Source: an uncultured Acetobacteraceae bacterium
GTDB lineage: Bacteria; Pseudomonadota; Alphaproteobacteria; Acetobacterales; Acetobacteraceae
DNA length: 50,989 nt
Direction: 5' to 3'
Assembly: GCA_943912335.1 (NCBI GenBank)
Contig: CALTUD010000030.1
Location: forward strand, 1-50,989
Shown here: positions 7,549 to 16,467 of the stretch, piece by piece
Layout: every line of letters starts with the position of its first letter
Position numbering within the stretch: position 1 is the first letter of the stretch
Position numbers and translations under genes: made by a program
Notes under the pieces: generated by a model
Told to the model about the DNA's origin: nothing
Seen by the model: the letters and a program-made list of their open reading frames with translations, nothing else
Databases searched by the model: none

Positions 7549-8301
7549 ATGCTGACGAGCGAGAGGAAGGCGCTGATCCTGGACCTGCTGCGGCGCGACG
7601 GCCGGGTGGTCGCGAAGACCGTCAGTCAGGATTTCGGCGTGTCGGAGGACACGATCCGGCGCGATCTCCGCGACATGGCGGCGGATGGGTTGCTGCAGCG
7701 CGTGCATGGCGGCGCGCTGCCGGTCTCGCCCGCCATGGCCGACATGTCCGAGCGATGGCGCGTGGCGCCGGACTCGAAGGATGCGGTGGCAAGGGCGGCT
7801 GCCATGCTCGTCCGGCCGGGTCAGGTGGTGTTTCTGGACGGAGGCACCACGACCGTCAGGATGGCGCGTCACCTGCCGGCGGGTCTGCGAGCGACGGTGG
7901 TGACGCACAGCCCGAGCGTCGCGGTGGAACTGGCCGCCCATGCGACCGTCGAGGTCGAGCTGCTCGGCGGCCGGCTGTTCAAGCACTCGGTCGTGACCGT
8001 GGGCGCCGCCGCGCTGGAAGGGATCGCGCGGATACGCGCCGACGCGTTTTTCATGGGCGTGACAGGCCTTCATCCGGAGGCGGGGCTGACCACCGGGGAC
8101 GCCGAGGAGGCGGCGATCAAGCGCGCTCTGAGCCGTCAGTCGGCGGAGACCTTCGTGCTCGCCTCGCGCGAGAAGCTGGGCGCGGTCTCGCCCTTCCTCG
8201 TGCTGCCGCTGCGGGAGATCGACATGGTGATCGTCGAGCCGGACCTTCCGGCGGCCTTGTTGGCGCCTTTTCGCGAGGTGGGAACGACCATCGTCTCCTG
8301 A
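7549..8301 (+). CDS. DeoR/GlpR-family transcriptional regulator
   Basis: The ATG at 7549 gives 250 residues beginning MLTSERKALILDLLRRDGRV, the standard DeoR opening; the open frame upstream lacks a better start. The helix-turn-helix is VAKTVSQDFGVSEDTIRRDL with the DeoR signature and LLQRVHGGAL. The C-terminal sugar-phosphate sensing domain (DeoRC, ISOCOT fold) shows VVFLDGGTTTVRMARHLP, VVTHSPSVAVELA, VELLGGRLF and ADAFFMGVTGLHPEAGLTT. These regulators respond to phosphorylated sugars. It faces the NUDIX gene, whose product may act on sugar nucleotides, so a sugar-linked control pair is plausible. Confidence 0.9.
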   Translation: MLTSERKALILDLLRRDGRVVAKTVSQDFGVSEDTIRRDLRDMAADGLLQRVHGGALPVSPAMADMSERWRVAPDSKDAVARAAAMLVRPGQVVFLDGGTTTVRMARHLPAGLRATVVTHSPSVAVELAAHATVEVELLGGRLFKHSVVTVGAAALEGIARIRADAFFMGVTGLHPEAGLTTGDAEEAAIKRALSRQSAETFVLASREKLGAVSPFLVLPLREIDMVIVEPDLPAALLAPFREVGTTIVS

Positions 8302-8351
8302 CCGGCGCGCGGCCATGACGCTGGCGACCGGCGGTGCTACGGTCTCCCGGC

Positions 8352-8807
8352 ATGTCCGGCTCGTTCGCATCCGGCCGGCCCGGACAATTCCTTTCTTCCG
8401 GCCCGGGCCGAAGTCCCACCCGTTCCCGCTTCGGCGTCGTGATCGCGATGCTGGCGGTGCTGGTGCTGAGCTGGGCCGGCGCGCAATCGGCCTTGATGCA
8501 GCTGGCCGCGCTGATGCCGGTCGCGATGGACATGTCTGCCTTGGAGGCGATGGCGGACTGCCCGGAGATGATGCCGGAGGCCGACGCGCACGCGCCGGCG
8601 GATCGGCAGAAACCGCCGCACGAGGCACCCTGTCCGATCTGCTCGATCGCGGCGCATCTGCCCGTTCCGGTGGTGCTGCCGCCGATTATCATTCACCGTG
8701 TAATGTATTCGGTGCGCTTCCTGCACCAGGTCTGCGTGCAGCCGCGCGGCCCGCCCGCGGAACCGTCTCGCGCCCGCGGTCCGCCGGCTCCCGTCTTCCT
8801 TCCCTGA
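8352..8807 (+). CDS. DUF2946-like protein with metal-binding Cys/His/Met residues
   Basis: About 151 residues if the ATG at 8352 is used; an in-frame GTG at 8334 would add six. There is one N-terminal hydrophobic segment (VVIAMLAVLVLSWAGAQSAL), then a Met/Asp/His-rich stretch (DCPEMMPEADAHAPADRQ) and the CPICSIAAHLP motif typical of DUF2946. Proteins of this family are small, membrane-anchored and found beside TonB receptors in copper-related loci. Here it directly precedes a TonB-dependent receptor and a PepSY protein, so a role in copper binding or sensing in the periplasm is inferred. The low-complexity Pro/Arg tail is unremarkable. Confidence 0.65.
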   Translation: MSGSFASGRPGQFLSSGPGRSPTRSRFGVVIAMLAVLVLSWAGAQSALMQLAALMPVAMDMSALEAMADCPEMMPEADAHAPADRQKPPHEAPCPICSIAAHLPVPVVLPPIIIHRVMYSVRFLHQVCVQPRGPPAEPSRARGPPAPVFLP

Positions 8808-8886
8808 TCCGCGTCCCGTGCCGTTTCGGCGCGGGATCGTTGCTGGCTGAAGAAAAGGGTCCGTCGCCGGGCCCGGGACGGTATTC

Positions 8887-11172
8887 ATGCGACCGCTTTT
8901 GTTCGCGAGCGCCTCGACGCTCGCCCTTCTCGTTTCCCTGACCGATACGCACGCGCAGTCCGGCTTCGGCACGCCGGTCACGGTGCCGGACGCTCCGCCG
9001 CCCTCCGAACAGATCACCGTGTCCGGCGTGGCGCGCCGGTCGCCGACCAGCCGCCCGGCCGGGCAGACCACCTACAGCGCCGATCGCGTCACCTTCGCCG
9101 ACACGCCGGCGCTGAGCGTCGCGGATATGGTCGCGACCGTTCCGGGCGTCACCGTCCAGGCCGGCAACGGCCCGCGCGACAGCGTGGTGTCCGTGCGCGG
9201 CTCCGGGGCGCGTCAATCCAACGGCTTGAAGAACATCCAGGTGACGGAAGACGGGTTTCCCGTGACACAGCCGGACGGCATCGCCCGCGCCGATCTGATC
9301 GACCCGCATGCCTATCAGGGCATCGACGTGTTCCAGGGTCCGGCGTCGACACTGTACGGCAACTACGCCATCAACGGCGCGATCAATTTCCGCACACGCG
9401 ACGGCGCCGCGATCGACGGGCTCGAACTGGGTTCGGATTTCGGATCGTTCGGGCAGTTCAACCAGTACATGGCGCTGGGCGCCGCAGGGCGTGGCTACGA
9501 TCTGTCGGTGTTCGCGAGCGACGTGCGCGGCAACGGGTTCCAGCCCAACGCGTCGTTCGACACCTCGACCGAGAACGCGAAGCTGCGCATCACGCTCGGC
9601 GCGCGGGACCGGCTGGTGTTCAAATTCATCAACAACGTCACCGACACGATGCTGCCGTTGCGCCTGTCTCTGTCGCAGTTCCGAACCAACCCGTTCCAGC
9701 AGAACTGTGCCGACGTGTCGCATGCGGCGCCGGGCTGTGCGTCGGTGACGTTGTTCAGGGACGGCCGCTCGGGTCCGACGGTGGCGGCGAGTCCGCAGCA
9801 GGCGGGGCTCGGACGGTTCGACCGCCGCACCATCGTCGGTTCGCGCTGGGAGCACGATCTAGACGATCGCACGACCTGGCGCACGCAGTTCACCTACGAC
9901 CAGCGCCATGTGGATCAGCCGACCACGACCACGGCGTTCACAGGGCCGTTCAACTCGTACAATGCGCAGACGGACCTCACCAACCGCGCCGATCTCGGCG
10001 GCACGGCGCTCACCTCCTACGTCGCGGCGAGCTACGATTATCTCGATCTCGGCTACGTGGTCTTTAATCTGACGCCGCAGGGCGGGGCGACGCGCGGCGC
10101 CCTGAACGCGACCACCTACGGCCATCAATCCAATGCCGGTCTGCGCTGGCAGGAGGATTGGCGGTTCGCGCCGAAATGGCATGCGGTGATCGGTCTGGGC
10201 GGCACCTATTCCGAGATCGGCGCGTTCCAGACGGTGTATAGCTACAAAGGAGCGTCCACGTTCCTGCACGGCATCACCGCCAACCGTTTCTTCTTCAACC
10301 TCGCCCCGGAAGCGGCCCTGACCTACGCCCCGACGCGCGACTGGACGCTGCATACGCGTCTCGGAACCGCCTATGCCACGCCGGCCTATTCCGCCTTGTT
10401 CGTGACACCGCAAGGCACCTACGGCAACAACACGCAGCTCAAGAGCCAGACCAGCCTCGGCATCGATCTGGGCGCGGACTGGCATCCGTCGCCCGCGATC
10501 ACGCTGCAGGCGACGGGCTTCTACGAGTTCTATCGCAACGAGCTGGTGAGCCAGTCTCCCGGCATCAACGCGCCGGCCGGGAATTACACCTTCAACGCGC
10601 CGGCCTCGCAGCATCGCGGCGTCGAGCTGGCGGCGATCTGGAAGCCGTTGCCGTCGGTTCTGCCCGGCGCCAGCACCATGCTGTCCTATACCTACGACAA
10701 CCAGATCTATACCGACTACACCGAGACCCTTTCCAACAGCACGCTGTCGCGGTCGTTCTCGCGCGACGGCAATCGGATTCCGGGCGTGATGCCGCATTCG
10801 CTCGATGCGCGCCTGCTGTACGACCAGCCGGACGGGGTGTTGGAAGGGTTGGGCGGTTTCGCCGAGTTGAACTGGCGATCCTCGTTCTTTCTCGACAACG
10901 CCAATCGCGTTTCCGTGCCGGATTATGCGCTGGTGAATCTCGAGATCCATTATCATCCGCCGGCGCGGTTCGGTTGGGTGCATCGTCTGCAAAGCTGGTT
11001 CGAGATTCAGAACCTCACCAACCGGATTTATGCAGCGGGCGCCACGGTGATCTCCGACAGCCTGCTCGCGAACGGGCAGCAGGCAGGGGGCTCGGCGCTC
11101 GCGAACAAGACCGGCTCGATCTATGCCGGAGCGCCCCGCGCGTTTCTCGGCGGCGTGCGGGTGGGGTTCTGA
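8887..11172 (+). CDS. TonB-dependent outer-membrane receptor
   Basis: A 761-residue receptor with a signal peptide (MRPLLFASASTLALLVSLTD, cleavage near HAQ). The plug domain spans about residues 55-170: SVADMVATVPGVTVQAGNGP, VVSVRGSGARQSNGLKNIQV, then IDVFQGPASTLYGNYAINGA and INFRTR. The rest is a 22-strand barrel ending in the usual aromatic C-terminal strand (RAFLGGVRVGF). The TonB-box candidate is EQITVSG near residue 42. TonB receptors import metal chelates using proton-motive energy. The DUF2946 gene upstream and Met-rich PepSY protein four bases downstream suggest copper or a metal-peptide as the ligand; iron is the alternative. Confidence 0.9.
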   Translation: MRPLLFASASTLALLVSLTDTHAQSGFGTPVTVPDAPPPSEQITVSGVARRSPTSRPAGQTTYSADRVTFADTPALSVADMVATVPGVTVQAGNGPRDSVVSVRGSGARQSNGLKNIQVTEDGFPVTQPDGIARADLIDPHAYQGIDVFQGPASTLYGNYAINGAINFRTRDGAAIDGLELGSDFGSFGQFNQYMALGAAGRGYDLSVFASDVRGNGFQPNASFDTSTENAKLRITLGARDRLVFKFINNVTDTMLPLRLSLSQFRTNPFQQNCADVSHAAPGCASVTLFRDGRSGPTVAASPQQAGLGRFDRRTIVGSRWEHDLDDRTTWRTQFTYDQRHVDQPTTTTAFTGPFNSYNAQTDLTNRADLGGTALTSYVAASYDYLDLGYVVFNLTPQGGATRGALNATTYGHQSNAGLRWQEDWRFAPKWHAVIGLGGTYSEIGAFQTVYSYKGASTFLHGITANRFFFNLAPEAALTYAPTRDWTLHTRLGTAYATPAYSALFVTPQGTYGNNTQLKSQTSLGIDLGADWHPSPAITLQATGFYEFYRNELVSQSPGINAPAGNYTFNAPASQHRGVELAAIWKPLPSVLPGASTMLSYTYDNQIYTDYTETLSNSTLSRSFSRDGNRIPGVMPHSLDARLLYDQPDGVLEGLGGFAELNWRSSFFLDNANRVSVPDYALVNLEIHYHPPARFGWVHRLQSWFEIQNLTNRIYAAGATVISDSLLANGQQAGGSALANKTGSIYAGAPRAFLGGVRVGF

Positions 11173-11175
11173 GCG

Positions 11176-12504
11176 ATGCGCGGTGATCTCGCTTCGTTCT
11201 GGCCGGACCGGCGCACGGTCTGGCGCTGGCATTTCCTGTCCGGCCTGTTCTGTTTGCCGTTCGTCGCGTTTCTGTGCCTGACAGGCACGATCTATCTGTT
11301 CAAACCGCAGGTCGATCATTGGATCGACCGGCGCTACGACCATTTGCCGGTCGCCGCGTCGCAGGCCACGCCGGACGCGGAGGTGCGCGCGGCGCTGGCA
11401 TCGGTGCCGAACGGCAATCTGCTGGCGCTCGAGCTGCCGCGCGGCCCCGGGCACGCGGTGCGCGTGATCGTGGATCGGGGCGGCGAGGCGATCCGGGTCT
11501 ATGTCGATCCGTCCTCTCTGCAAATCCTGAAGCAGGTGAAGGAGGAACATCGGTTAGAGCGCGTCGTGATGAAGCTGCACGGCCAGCTTCTGCTCGGCAA
11601 TGCGGGATCGGTGGTGATGGAGATGGTCGCCTCCTGGACGGTCGTTCTGATCGTGACCGGGCTTTATCTGTGGTGGCCGAGACCGGTGCGCGGCGTGGCC
11701 GGCGCGGTGTTGCCGAGGATCAGGACCGCTGCGCGCTGGCGCGATCTGCATGCGGTCACCGGATTCTGGGTGTCGGCGTTCCTGGCGCTGTTTCTGGTCT
11801 CGGGTCTGCCGTGGTCCTTCGTCTGGGGGCAGGCCTTGGCGCAGCTGCAGCATCGTTTGTCGTCGGCGCAGACGGTGCAGGATTGGGAGATCGGCGCGCA
11901 GCCCGTCGGCACGGCGATCGCGGGCCATCCTGTGCCGGCACCGATGCCGGCCTCCATGCCCGGCATGGACATGAACGCGCCGCCGCCGGCCGCCGCCGAT
12001 GCCCTGACCGGGCTCGATGCCGTGGCCGCGACCGCGCGCCGGCTCGATTTTCCGGCGCCGGTCATGATCGTGCCGCCAGCACCTGGTCTGTCGCTCTGGC
12101 ATGTGCGCTCGGACACCCAGGACCGGCCGCTCCGGGTCGAGGCGCTGGTGACGCCGGACGGGGCCGTGTCGTCGGTGAAGCGGTTCGGCGCCAAGCCGTT
12201 GCTGGATCGCGCGGTCGGCTACGGTGTCGCGGCGCATGAGGGGCATCTGTTCGGCTGGGCGAACCAGGTGTTGAACCTGCTGGTGGCGACGGGGCTGTTG
12301 CTGATGAGCGTGGCCGCGACGGTGTTGTGGCTGCGCCGGCGTCCGCCCGGCGCGCTCGGGGTGCCGGGGCGTGCGCCGGAGCCGCGTGTCGGGATCGGCG
12401 CGGTGCTGGCGATGCTGGTGCTGGGCGTGCTGCTGCCGGAGCTGGGCGCGTCGTTGCTGCTGCTGGTGGTGGGGGCGCTCGTACTCGGTTGGCGGCGCGG
12501 CTGA
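11176..12504 (+). CDS. PepSY-associated transmembrane protein
   Basis: A 442-residue inner-membrane protein beginning four bases after the TonB-receptor stop, so co-transcribed. The first membrane segment (FLSGLFCLPFVAFLCLTGTI) is followed by a periplasmic PepSY domain (VYVDPSSLQILKQVKEEHRL), a second segment with MKLHGQLLLGNAG (conserved His for haem or metal) and VVLIVTGLYLWWPRP. Next come HAVTGFWVSAFLALFLVSGL and a second periplasmic domain, then two C-terminal segments. A loop rich in Met (PMPASMPGMDMNAPPP, about residues 258-273) looks like a copper-binding stretch. Family members pair with TonB receptors and probably reduce or strip imported metal. Confidence 0.85.
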   Translation: MRGDLASFWPDRRTVWRWHFLSGLFCLPFVAFLCLTGTIYLFKPQVDHWIDRRYDHLPVAASQATPDAEVRAALASVPNGNLLALELPRGPGHAVRVIVDRGGEAIRVYVDPSSLQILKQVKEEHRLERVVMKLHGQLLLGNAGSVVMEMVASWTVVLIVTGLYLWWPRPVRGVAGAVLPRIRTAARWRDLHAVTGFWVSAFLALFLVSGLPWSFVWGQALAQLQHRLSSAQTVQDWEIGAQPVGTAIAGHPVPAPMPASMPGMDMNAPPPAAADALTGLDAVAATARRLDFPAPVMIVPPAPGLSLWHVRSDTQDRPLRVEALVTPDGAVSSVKRFGAKPLLDRAVGYGVAAHEGHLFGWANQVLNLLVATGLLLMSVAATVLWLRRRPPGALGVPGRAPEPRVGIGAVLAMLVLGVLLPELGASLLLLVVGALVLGWRRG

Positions 12505-13033
12505 GGTTGCGCGGTCTGGAGGGGCGGAGACCGGAGACGTCTGTCTCGCCAGCGCTCAGAGACGGTGTGGAAACTCGTCCTGAGGAGGGAGAGCGTCGCC
12601 GCGGGCGACGCGCCCGCAGTTCATCTTCGAGCACCGGAGCGGAGCGGGCTCGATGCCCGTGAGCACCGGAGCGCGGAAGATGGGCGGTGGATCGTCGTCA
12701 GGGCGCGTTTCCAAACGGTCTCTCGATGCGGATGGGGCTGTCTCGACTGTGCTTGACGTCTTGACCCATTCTCCAAGGCGGTGGTGCGTCGGCGATCGCC
12801 AGGAGAGATGGCGCGGACATCCATCCAGGCACGACGCTACCGCGTCGAAGCCATGCCGACATGAACCCGCGACGTCCTTCCCTGACGAGGATTCGCGTTC
12901 GGAGCCGACAGTCGATCGCCGAGCCCACACGCAAAGGCCGAAGGGCGGTATCGATCCGGCGCTTCTGCCGACCGTCCCGCGAACTGTCTGGCACGATTTC
13001 CCCCCTTTGTGCGGGGAGCGGGTGTCTTGGCCG
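12505..13033. other. 529-base gap with hairpin and short direct repeats, no convincing gene
   Basis: Frames on both strands are Arg/Pro-rich shadows without ribosome-binding sites. A hairpin CGTCGCC/GGCGACG at 12594-12610 may end the copper-type operon transcript. GAGCACCGGAGCG occurs at 12629-12641 and again at 12661-12673. Nothing else is recognised. Confidence 0.5.
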
Positions 13034-13816
13034 TCAGAGCGAACCGAAACGATAGCGCAATCCGACTATCAGCGCGTGATCGCCGAGCGTGAAGCGATTA
13101 TAGGCGCGAGCGCTGGGGATCGCGCCGTTGACCGTGTTTGTCATGTTCGCCGCGGTGCGGGTGAACGGCACGTCGGCGTGCGCGGTAGCGAAATACCGGT
13201 ATTCGATTGTCGCATCGAGCGAGCGCAAGCCGGGAATGGCCGCGGCCAGCCCGATGCCGGCCTGATAGGCAAACGCCCCGGCCGAACCCAGATGGCCGAC
13301 CACCGGACCGATGTAGGTGTTCTCGAACGGCAGCGACAAGCGAGCGTCGCCGTCGCCGCCTGCATGCCGGAAATCAAGGCTGGCATAACCGATGCCGGCG
13401 ATGACGTAGGGTCTGATGACGCCGCGCAGCGGCAGGTCGTAGGCGAGGTTCACCATGCCCGCCTCGGTCTGCAGATGACCGCCGGCATTGCTGAGCGGGA
13501 ACCGGCTCCCGTTGATGCGCAGCGTGTCGATGGCGTCGATGCCGTTGGATCGGACACTGCCTTCGATCTCCGCACGAAGGCCGTTGCCGAATGCCCAGCC
13601 GATCGCGCCGAGCCCGAGCGGCCCTGTCCGTGTCTCGACGCGGGTCCGGCCGCCTGAGGAGGTCGGCGAGCCGGCGAAGCTCGCGCCGCCATCGGCTGCG
13701 ACGTAGAGACCGCTGAGCGGTTGGGCCGATGCATGCTCCGCCAGACAGGGCATCGATGCCGTTGCGAGACACGTTGCCGTCACGGCCACGATCCGCGTCC
13801 AGTCTGAAGCCGACAT
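13034..13816 (-). CDS. outer-membrane beta-barrel protein (OmpA/OmpW-like porin fold)
   Basis: The ATG at 13816 (MSASDWTRIVAVTATCLATA) gives 260 residues with a signal peptide ending near HASAQ; two upstream in-frame ATGs exist (13834, 13855) but have poorer ribosome-binding context. The mature part is a run of alternating strands: GLYVAADGGASFAGS, GLGAIGWAFGNGLRAEIEG, MVNLAYDLPL, RPYVIAGIGYASLDF, FAYQAGIGLAAAIPG, LDATIEYRYFATAH, and the final HALIVGLRYRFGSL. That is the small eight-strand barrel of surface-antigen-like proteins found in acetic acid bacteria and Rhizobiales. It is a structural or adhesion-type protein; function is unknown. Confidence 0.8.
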   Translation of the reverse strand: MSASDWTRIVAVTATCLATASMPCLAEHASAQPLSGLYVAADGGASFAGSPTSSGGRTRVETRTGPLGLGAIGWAFGNGLRAEIEGSVRSNGIDAIDTLRINGSRFPLSNAGGHLQTEAGMVNLAYDLPLRGVIRPYVIAGIGYASLDFRHAGGDGDARLSLPFENTYIGPVVGHLGSAGAFAYQAGIGLAAAIPGLRSLDATIEYRYFATAHADVPFTRTAANMTNTVNGAIPSARAYNRFTLGDHALIVGLRYRFGSL

Positions 13817-13891
13817 GTCCTGATGCCTCGTCATCCACCTTTTGCAACAAAACATATCTGCTGCTGGGCGTGAAGAGACGCGCTGTCAGAG

Positions 13892-14230
13892 CTACGGCAG
13901 GACTTCTTGTTCCGGCTCCATATCGATGTCGAAGAGCGCTCCACTTCGACGATCAACTCGGAAATGCCCGAGGAGGCTCGAGCAGACGTCCTGCCCGGGC
14001 TCGCACGGGTTGGTGGCGTTGGCGTCAAAGAAAAAACTATCGTTGTCCGCGTGATCCAGCAGGACATTCGCGTCCGACCTTGGCCAGTGATGGGACTGGA
14101 TCAACCGCTGTCGCGCCGCGGTGACCACCTTTTGGTGAGCTGCTTGCTCGCTGATGCGTTGGCCCGCGAGTGCGGCCGACGAGCAGAAACCTGTGAAGGC
14201 AAGGAGGATCAGAGAAAGACGAGCATGCAT
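13892..14230 (-). CDS. small secreted protein of unknown function
   Basis: A 112-residue protein with a signal peptide (MHARLSLILLAFTGFCSSAA, cleavage after ALA near residue 22). The mature part contains two cysteines (CEPGQDVC) that could form a disulfide, and an acidic end GALFDIDMEPEQEVLP. The phrase LLGHFRVDRRSGALFDID looks like a globular beta hairpin. No known family is recognised. It is oriented with the neighbouring outer-membrane barrel but about 75 bases upstream, so the two may be linked. Codon use and the exported N-terminus support a real gene. Confidence 0.6.
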   Translation of the reverse strand: MHARLSLILLAFTGFCSSAALAGQRISEQAAHQKVVTAARQRLIQSHHWPRSDANVLLDHADNDSFFFDANATNPCEPGQDVCSSLLGHFRVDRRSGALFDIDMEPEQEVLP

Positions 14231-14518
14231 GGCGATCTCTGCTTTGCGGCCTGCAGGAACACGATGATCTCACACACGAACCACAATGCGAGAGCGCGAC
14301 GGGTTTCGACTCGCGGATCATGAGCGGCATAGAGAAGTCGGAGTGATGACGCCATGCGCTTGCGCAGGGTCGACGTTGTGAGGTTCAGGGACGATCGATC
14401 CGAATATCGCCGACAGTGTTCCCGGGTCGTTGGCTGCGGGCTGCTTGCCACGGCCGCGCGAAGACGCTGAGAAATTTCCGGCTCCCGTCCACGCGTTGGA
14501 ACAGTGTTCAGGACCGGT

Positions 14519-15745
14519 TCAGCCCGTCTTCGTCCCGGGTGCGTGTCCGCGCCACAGCGCCGCCGCGCCCAGCAGCATGACGAGGCTGGTGGCCAGGAAG
14601 ACCGGGCGCATGCCGAGCTGCGCCGCGACCGCGCTGCCGAGCAGCGGGCCTGCAACGAAGCCCACATATTGGGCGGAGATGTTGAGGGCGAGGATTCGTC
14701 CGGCGATTCCGGGCGGCACGGCGTGGCGGATCAGGCTGGTGATCGACGGCAGCAGCCCGGCCAGGGCGATGCCCATCAGGAACCGCAACGCGAGCAACTG
14801 CCACGCCGCTTGCACCGCCGCCTGCGGCAGCAGCAGCAGGGCGCACAGCACCAGACCGGAGAGGGCGACGCGCCTGTGGCCGATCCGGTCGGCGATGCGT
14901 CCCACCCTGGCCGCAGCCAGGACGCTGCCGAGGGCGGCGGCGGCCATGATCGCGCCGGACCAGGGGGCGACCGTGGCTTTTGTCGAAACGAGTTCGGCCA
15001 CGAACAGGGTCACGATCGGCTCGATCGACATGTTGGCCAGGGTCAGCAGCATGCCTGCAAACAGCAGCGTCGCGACCAGACGGCGATCCGGCACCTGATG
15101 CCAGGCGCTGAGCTGTTTTTCGCCGGACGGGCGCGGTCTGGGCGCTTCCCGCACCAGGGCGATCACCAGCAGGAAGGCGAGGAAGATCAGCGCTCCGGCA
15201 AAAAAGAACGTGTTCCTGGTGCCGATGGCCGGGGCGAGCAGGCCGCCCAGCAGCGGGCCTGCAACGCTGCCGGCCATGGTGCCGGAGGACAGGATGCCGA
15301 GCGCCCAGGCGGAGCGCTCGCGCGGGGTCTGCGTCGCCACCAGCACCGTCGCGCCGGACGCGAACCCGCCGACCAGGCCGGCCACGAAACGCAGCGCCAG
15401 GAGCTGCCAGAGGGATTGCGTGACGCCGATCAGCGACATGCAGACCGCCATGCCGAGCGAAGCGCGGATCAGGATCTGCTTGCGCCCGAACCGGTCCGCG
15501 ACCTTGCCCCAGAGCGGTGCCGCGAGGCCGGAGGCGAGATAGGTCGCGCCGAAGCACAGCGCGGACCAGCGGGCGATCCCGGCCTGATCGAGCGTCCGGT
15601 GCTGTTTCTCCGCCAGCTCGGAAACGAACAAGGGCAGAAAGGGCAGCAGCACCGTCATCGCCAGCACGGTGGTGAAGGCGCCGAAGGTGCACACGAACAG
15701 GTTGCTGCGCCAATGCGGTTCGGCGGTCATGAGGCTCGGATCCAT
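14519..15745 (-). CDS. MFS drug exporter, MdtG-like
   Basis: A 408-residue major-facilitator protein if started at 15745 (MDPSLMTAEPHWRSNLFVCT); an ATG at 15730 is also possible. Twelve membrane segments are visible. The motif GKVADRFGRKQILIRASLGM between segments 2 and 3 is the MFS signature, repeated in weaker form as RIADRIGHRRVALSGL in the second half. Phrases such as LPFLPLFVSELAE, GFASGATVLVATQTPRERSA and IAGRILALNISAQYVG closely parallel MdtG of E. coli, also 408 residues, which exports fosfomycin and related compounds. Substrate here is unknown. Confidence 0.87.
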   Translation of the reverse strand: MDPSLMTAEPHWRSNLFVCTFGAFTTVLAMTVLLPFLPLFVSELAEKQHRTLDQAGIARWSALCFGATYLASGLAAPLWGKVADRFGRKQILIRASLGMAVCMSLIGVTQSLWQLLALRFVAGLVGGFASGATVLVATQTPRERSAWALGILSSGTMAGSVAGPLLGGLLAPAIGTRNTFFFAGALIFLAFLLVIALVREAPRPRPSGEKQLSAWHQVPDRRLVATLLFAGMLLTLANMSIEPIVTLFVAELVSTKATVAPWSGAIMAAAALGSVLAAARVGRIADRIGHRRVALSGLVLCALLLLPQAAVQAAWQLLALRFLMGIALAGLLPSITSLIRHAVPPGIAGRILALNISAQYVGFVAGPLLGSAVAAQLGMRPVFLATSLVMLLGAAALWRGHAPGTKTG

Positions 15746-16037
15746 GGCGGCAGGGGCCCGATCGCGTTGCCGCGGCTCGGGCGGGACAGCATGCGGGCGG
15801 CTTGCCGGCAGAAACTGTGCTGCCGGGTTTGGGAGCGTCCGGCCGCTGTCGTCATCGCGCGCCGGCGAACGGGACCATACCGTCATGCAGGTCGCGCTGA
15901 GCGCTTTCGGGGCAGCCGGGGCGAGGCGGATCGTGTCGGACCGGTTGTGCGGTGGGTGCCGTCGAGACCGAGCGGCTGTCGCGCCGGCCGGCACGAGGCG
16001 GCGTCGAACGCGACCGGGGGGAGTGATAAGCGGCTGT

Positions 16038-16067
16038 CCCGGCGGCCGCGTCGGGGCGGCCGCCGGG
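16038..16067 (-). terminator. GC-rich hairpin downstream of gcvH
   Basis: Perfect 12-base arms (CCCGGCGGCCGC at 16038-16049, complement at 16056-16067) with a six-base loop begin nine bases after the gcvH stop on the minus strand. No T run follows, so termination may need a factor. The remainder of 15746-16075 holds no gene that I can support. Confidence 0.6.
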
Positions 16068-16075
16068 TGTTGAGA

Positions 16076-16453
16076 TCAGAGCGACTCGAGGAACTGCTTG
16101 TAGGCGTCGGCGTCCATCAGGGCCTCGAACGCCTCGGCATCATCCAGCTCCATGCGGAAGAACCAGGCCTCGTCCTCGGGATCGCGGTTCACCAGGGAGG
16201 GGTCTTCGGTGAGCAGCTCGTTGGTTTCCGAGACCTTGCCGGCCAGCGGGGCGTAGATGTCGGACGCCGCCTTGACGCTCTCGACTACGGCGACGCTTTC
16301 GCCCTCGGCCACGGTGCGGTCGGTCGCGGGCAGTTCCACGAACACGATGTCGCCCAGGGCTTCCTGGGCATGGTCGGTGATTCCGACCGTGGCGGTGCCG
16401 TCTTCTTCCAGACGAACCCACTCGTGATCCTTGGTGAAGCGAATCTCGGCCAT
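16076..16453 (-). CDS. gcvH: glycine cleavage system H protein (lipoyl carrier)
   Basis: A 125-residue protein of normal family length. The lipoylation site is Lys61 in VAVVESVKAASDIYAPLAGK, and the start MAEIRFTKDHEWVRLEEDGT is typical. GcvH carries the aminomethyl group between the P, T and L proteins of glycine cleavage and also serves as a lipoyl donor in some bacteria. Unusually, neither gcvT nor gcvP lies beside it: the gene stands between an exporter and a lipoprotein with its own terminator. Either the partners are elsewhere or the protein serves mainly in lipoate relay. Confidence 0.96.
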   Translation of the reverse strand: MAEIRFTKDHEWVRLEEDGTATVGITDHAQEALGDIVFVELPATDRTVAEGESVAVVESVKAASDIYAPLAGKVSETNELLTEDPSLVNRDPEDEAWFFRMELDDAEAFEALMDADAYKQFLESL

Positions 16454-16467
16454 GAAACGGGGCTCCG

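Noticed and set aside
12653..13657. Plus-strand frame of 334 codons
   Set aside because: It overlaps the outer-membrane barrel on the other strand, has no ribosome-binding site and no protein-like motifs.
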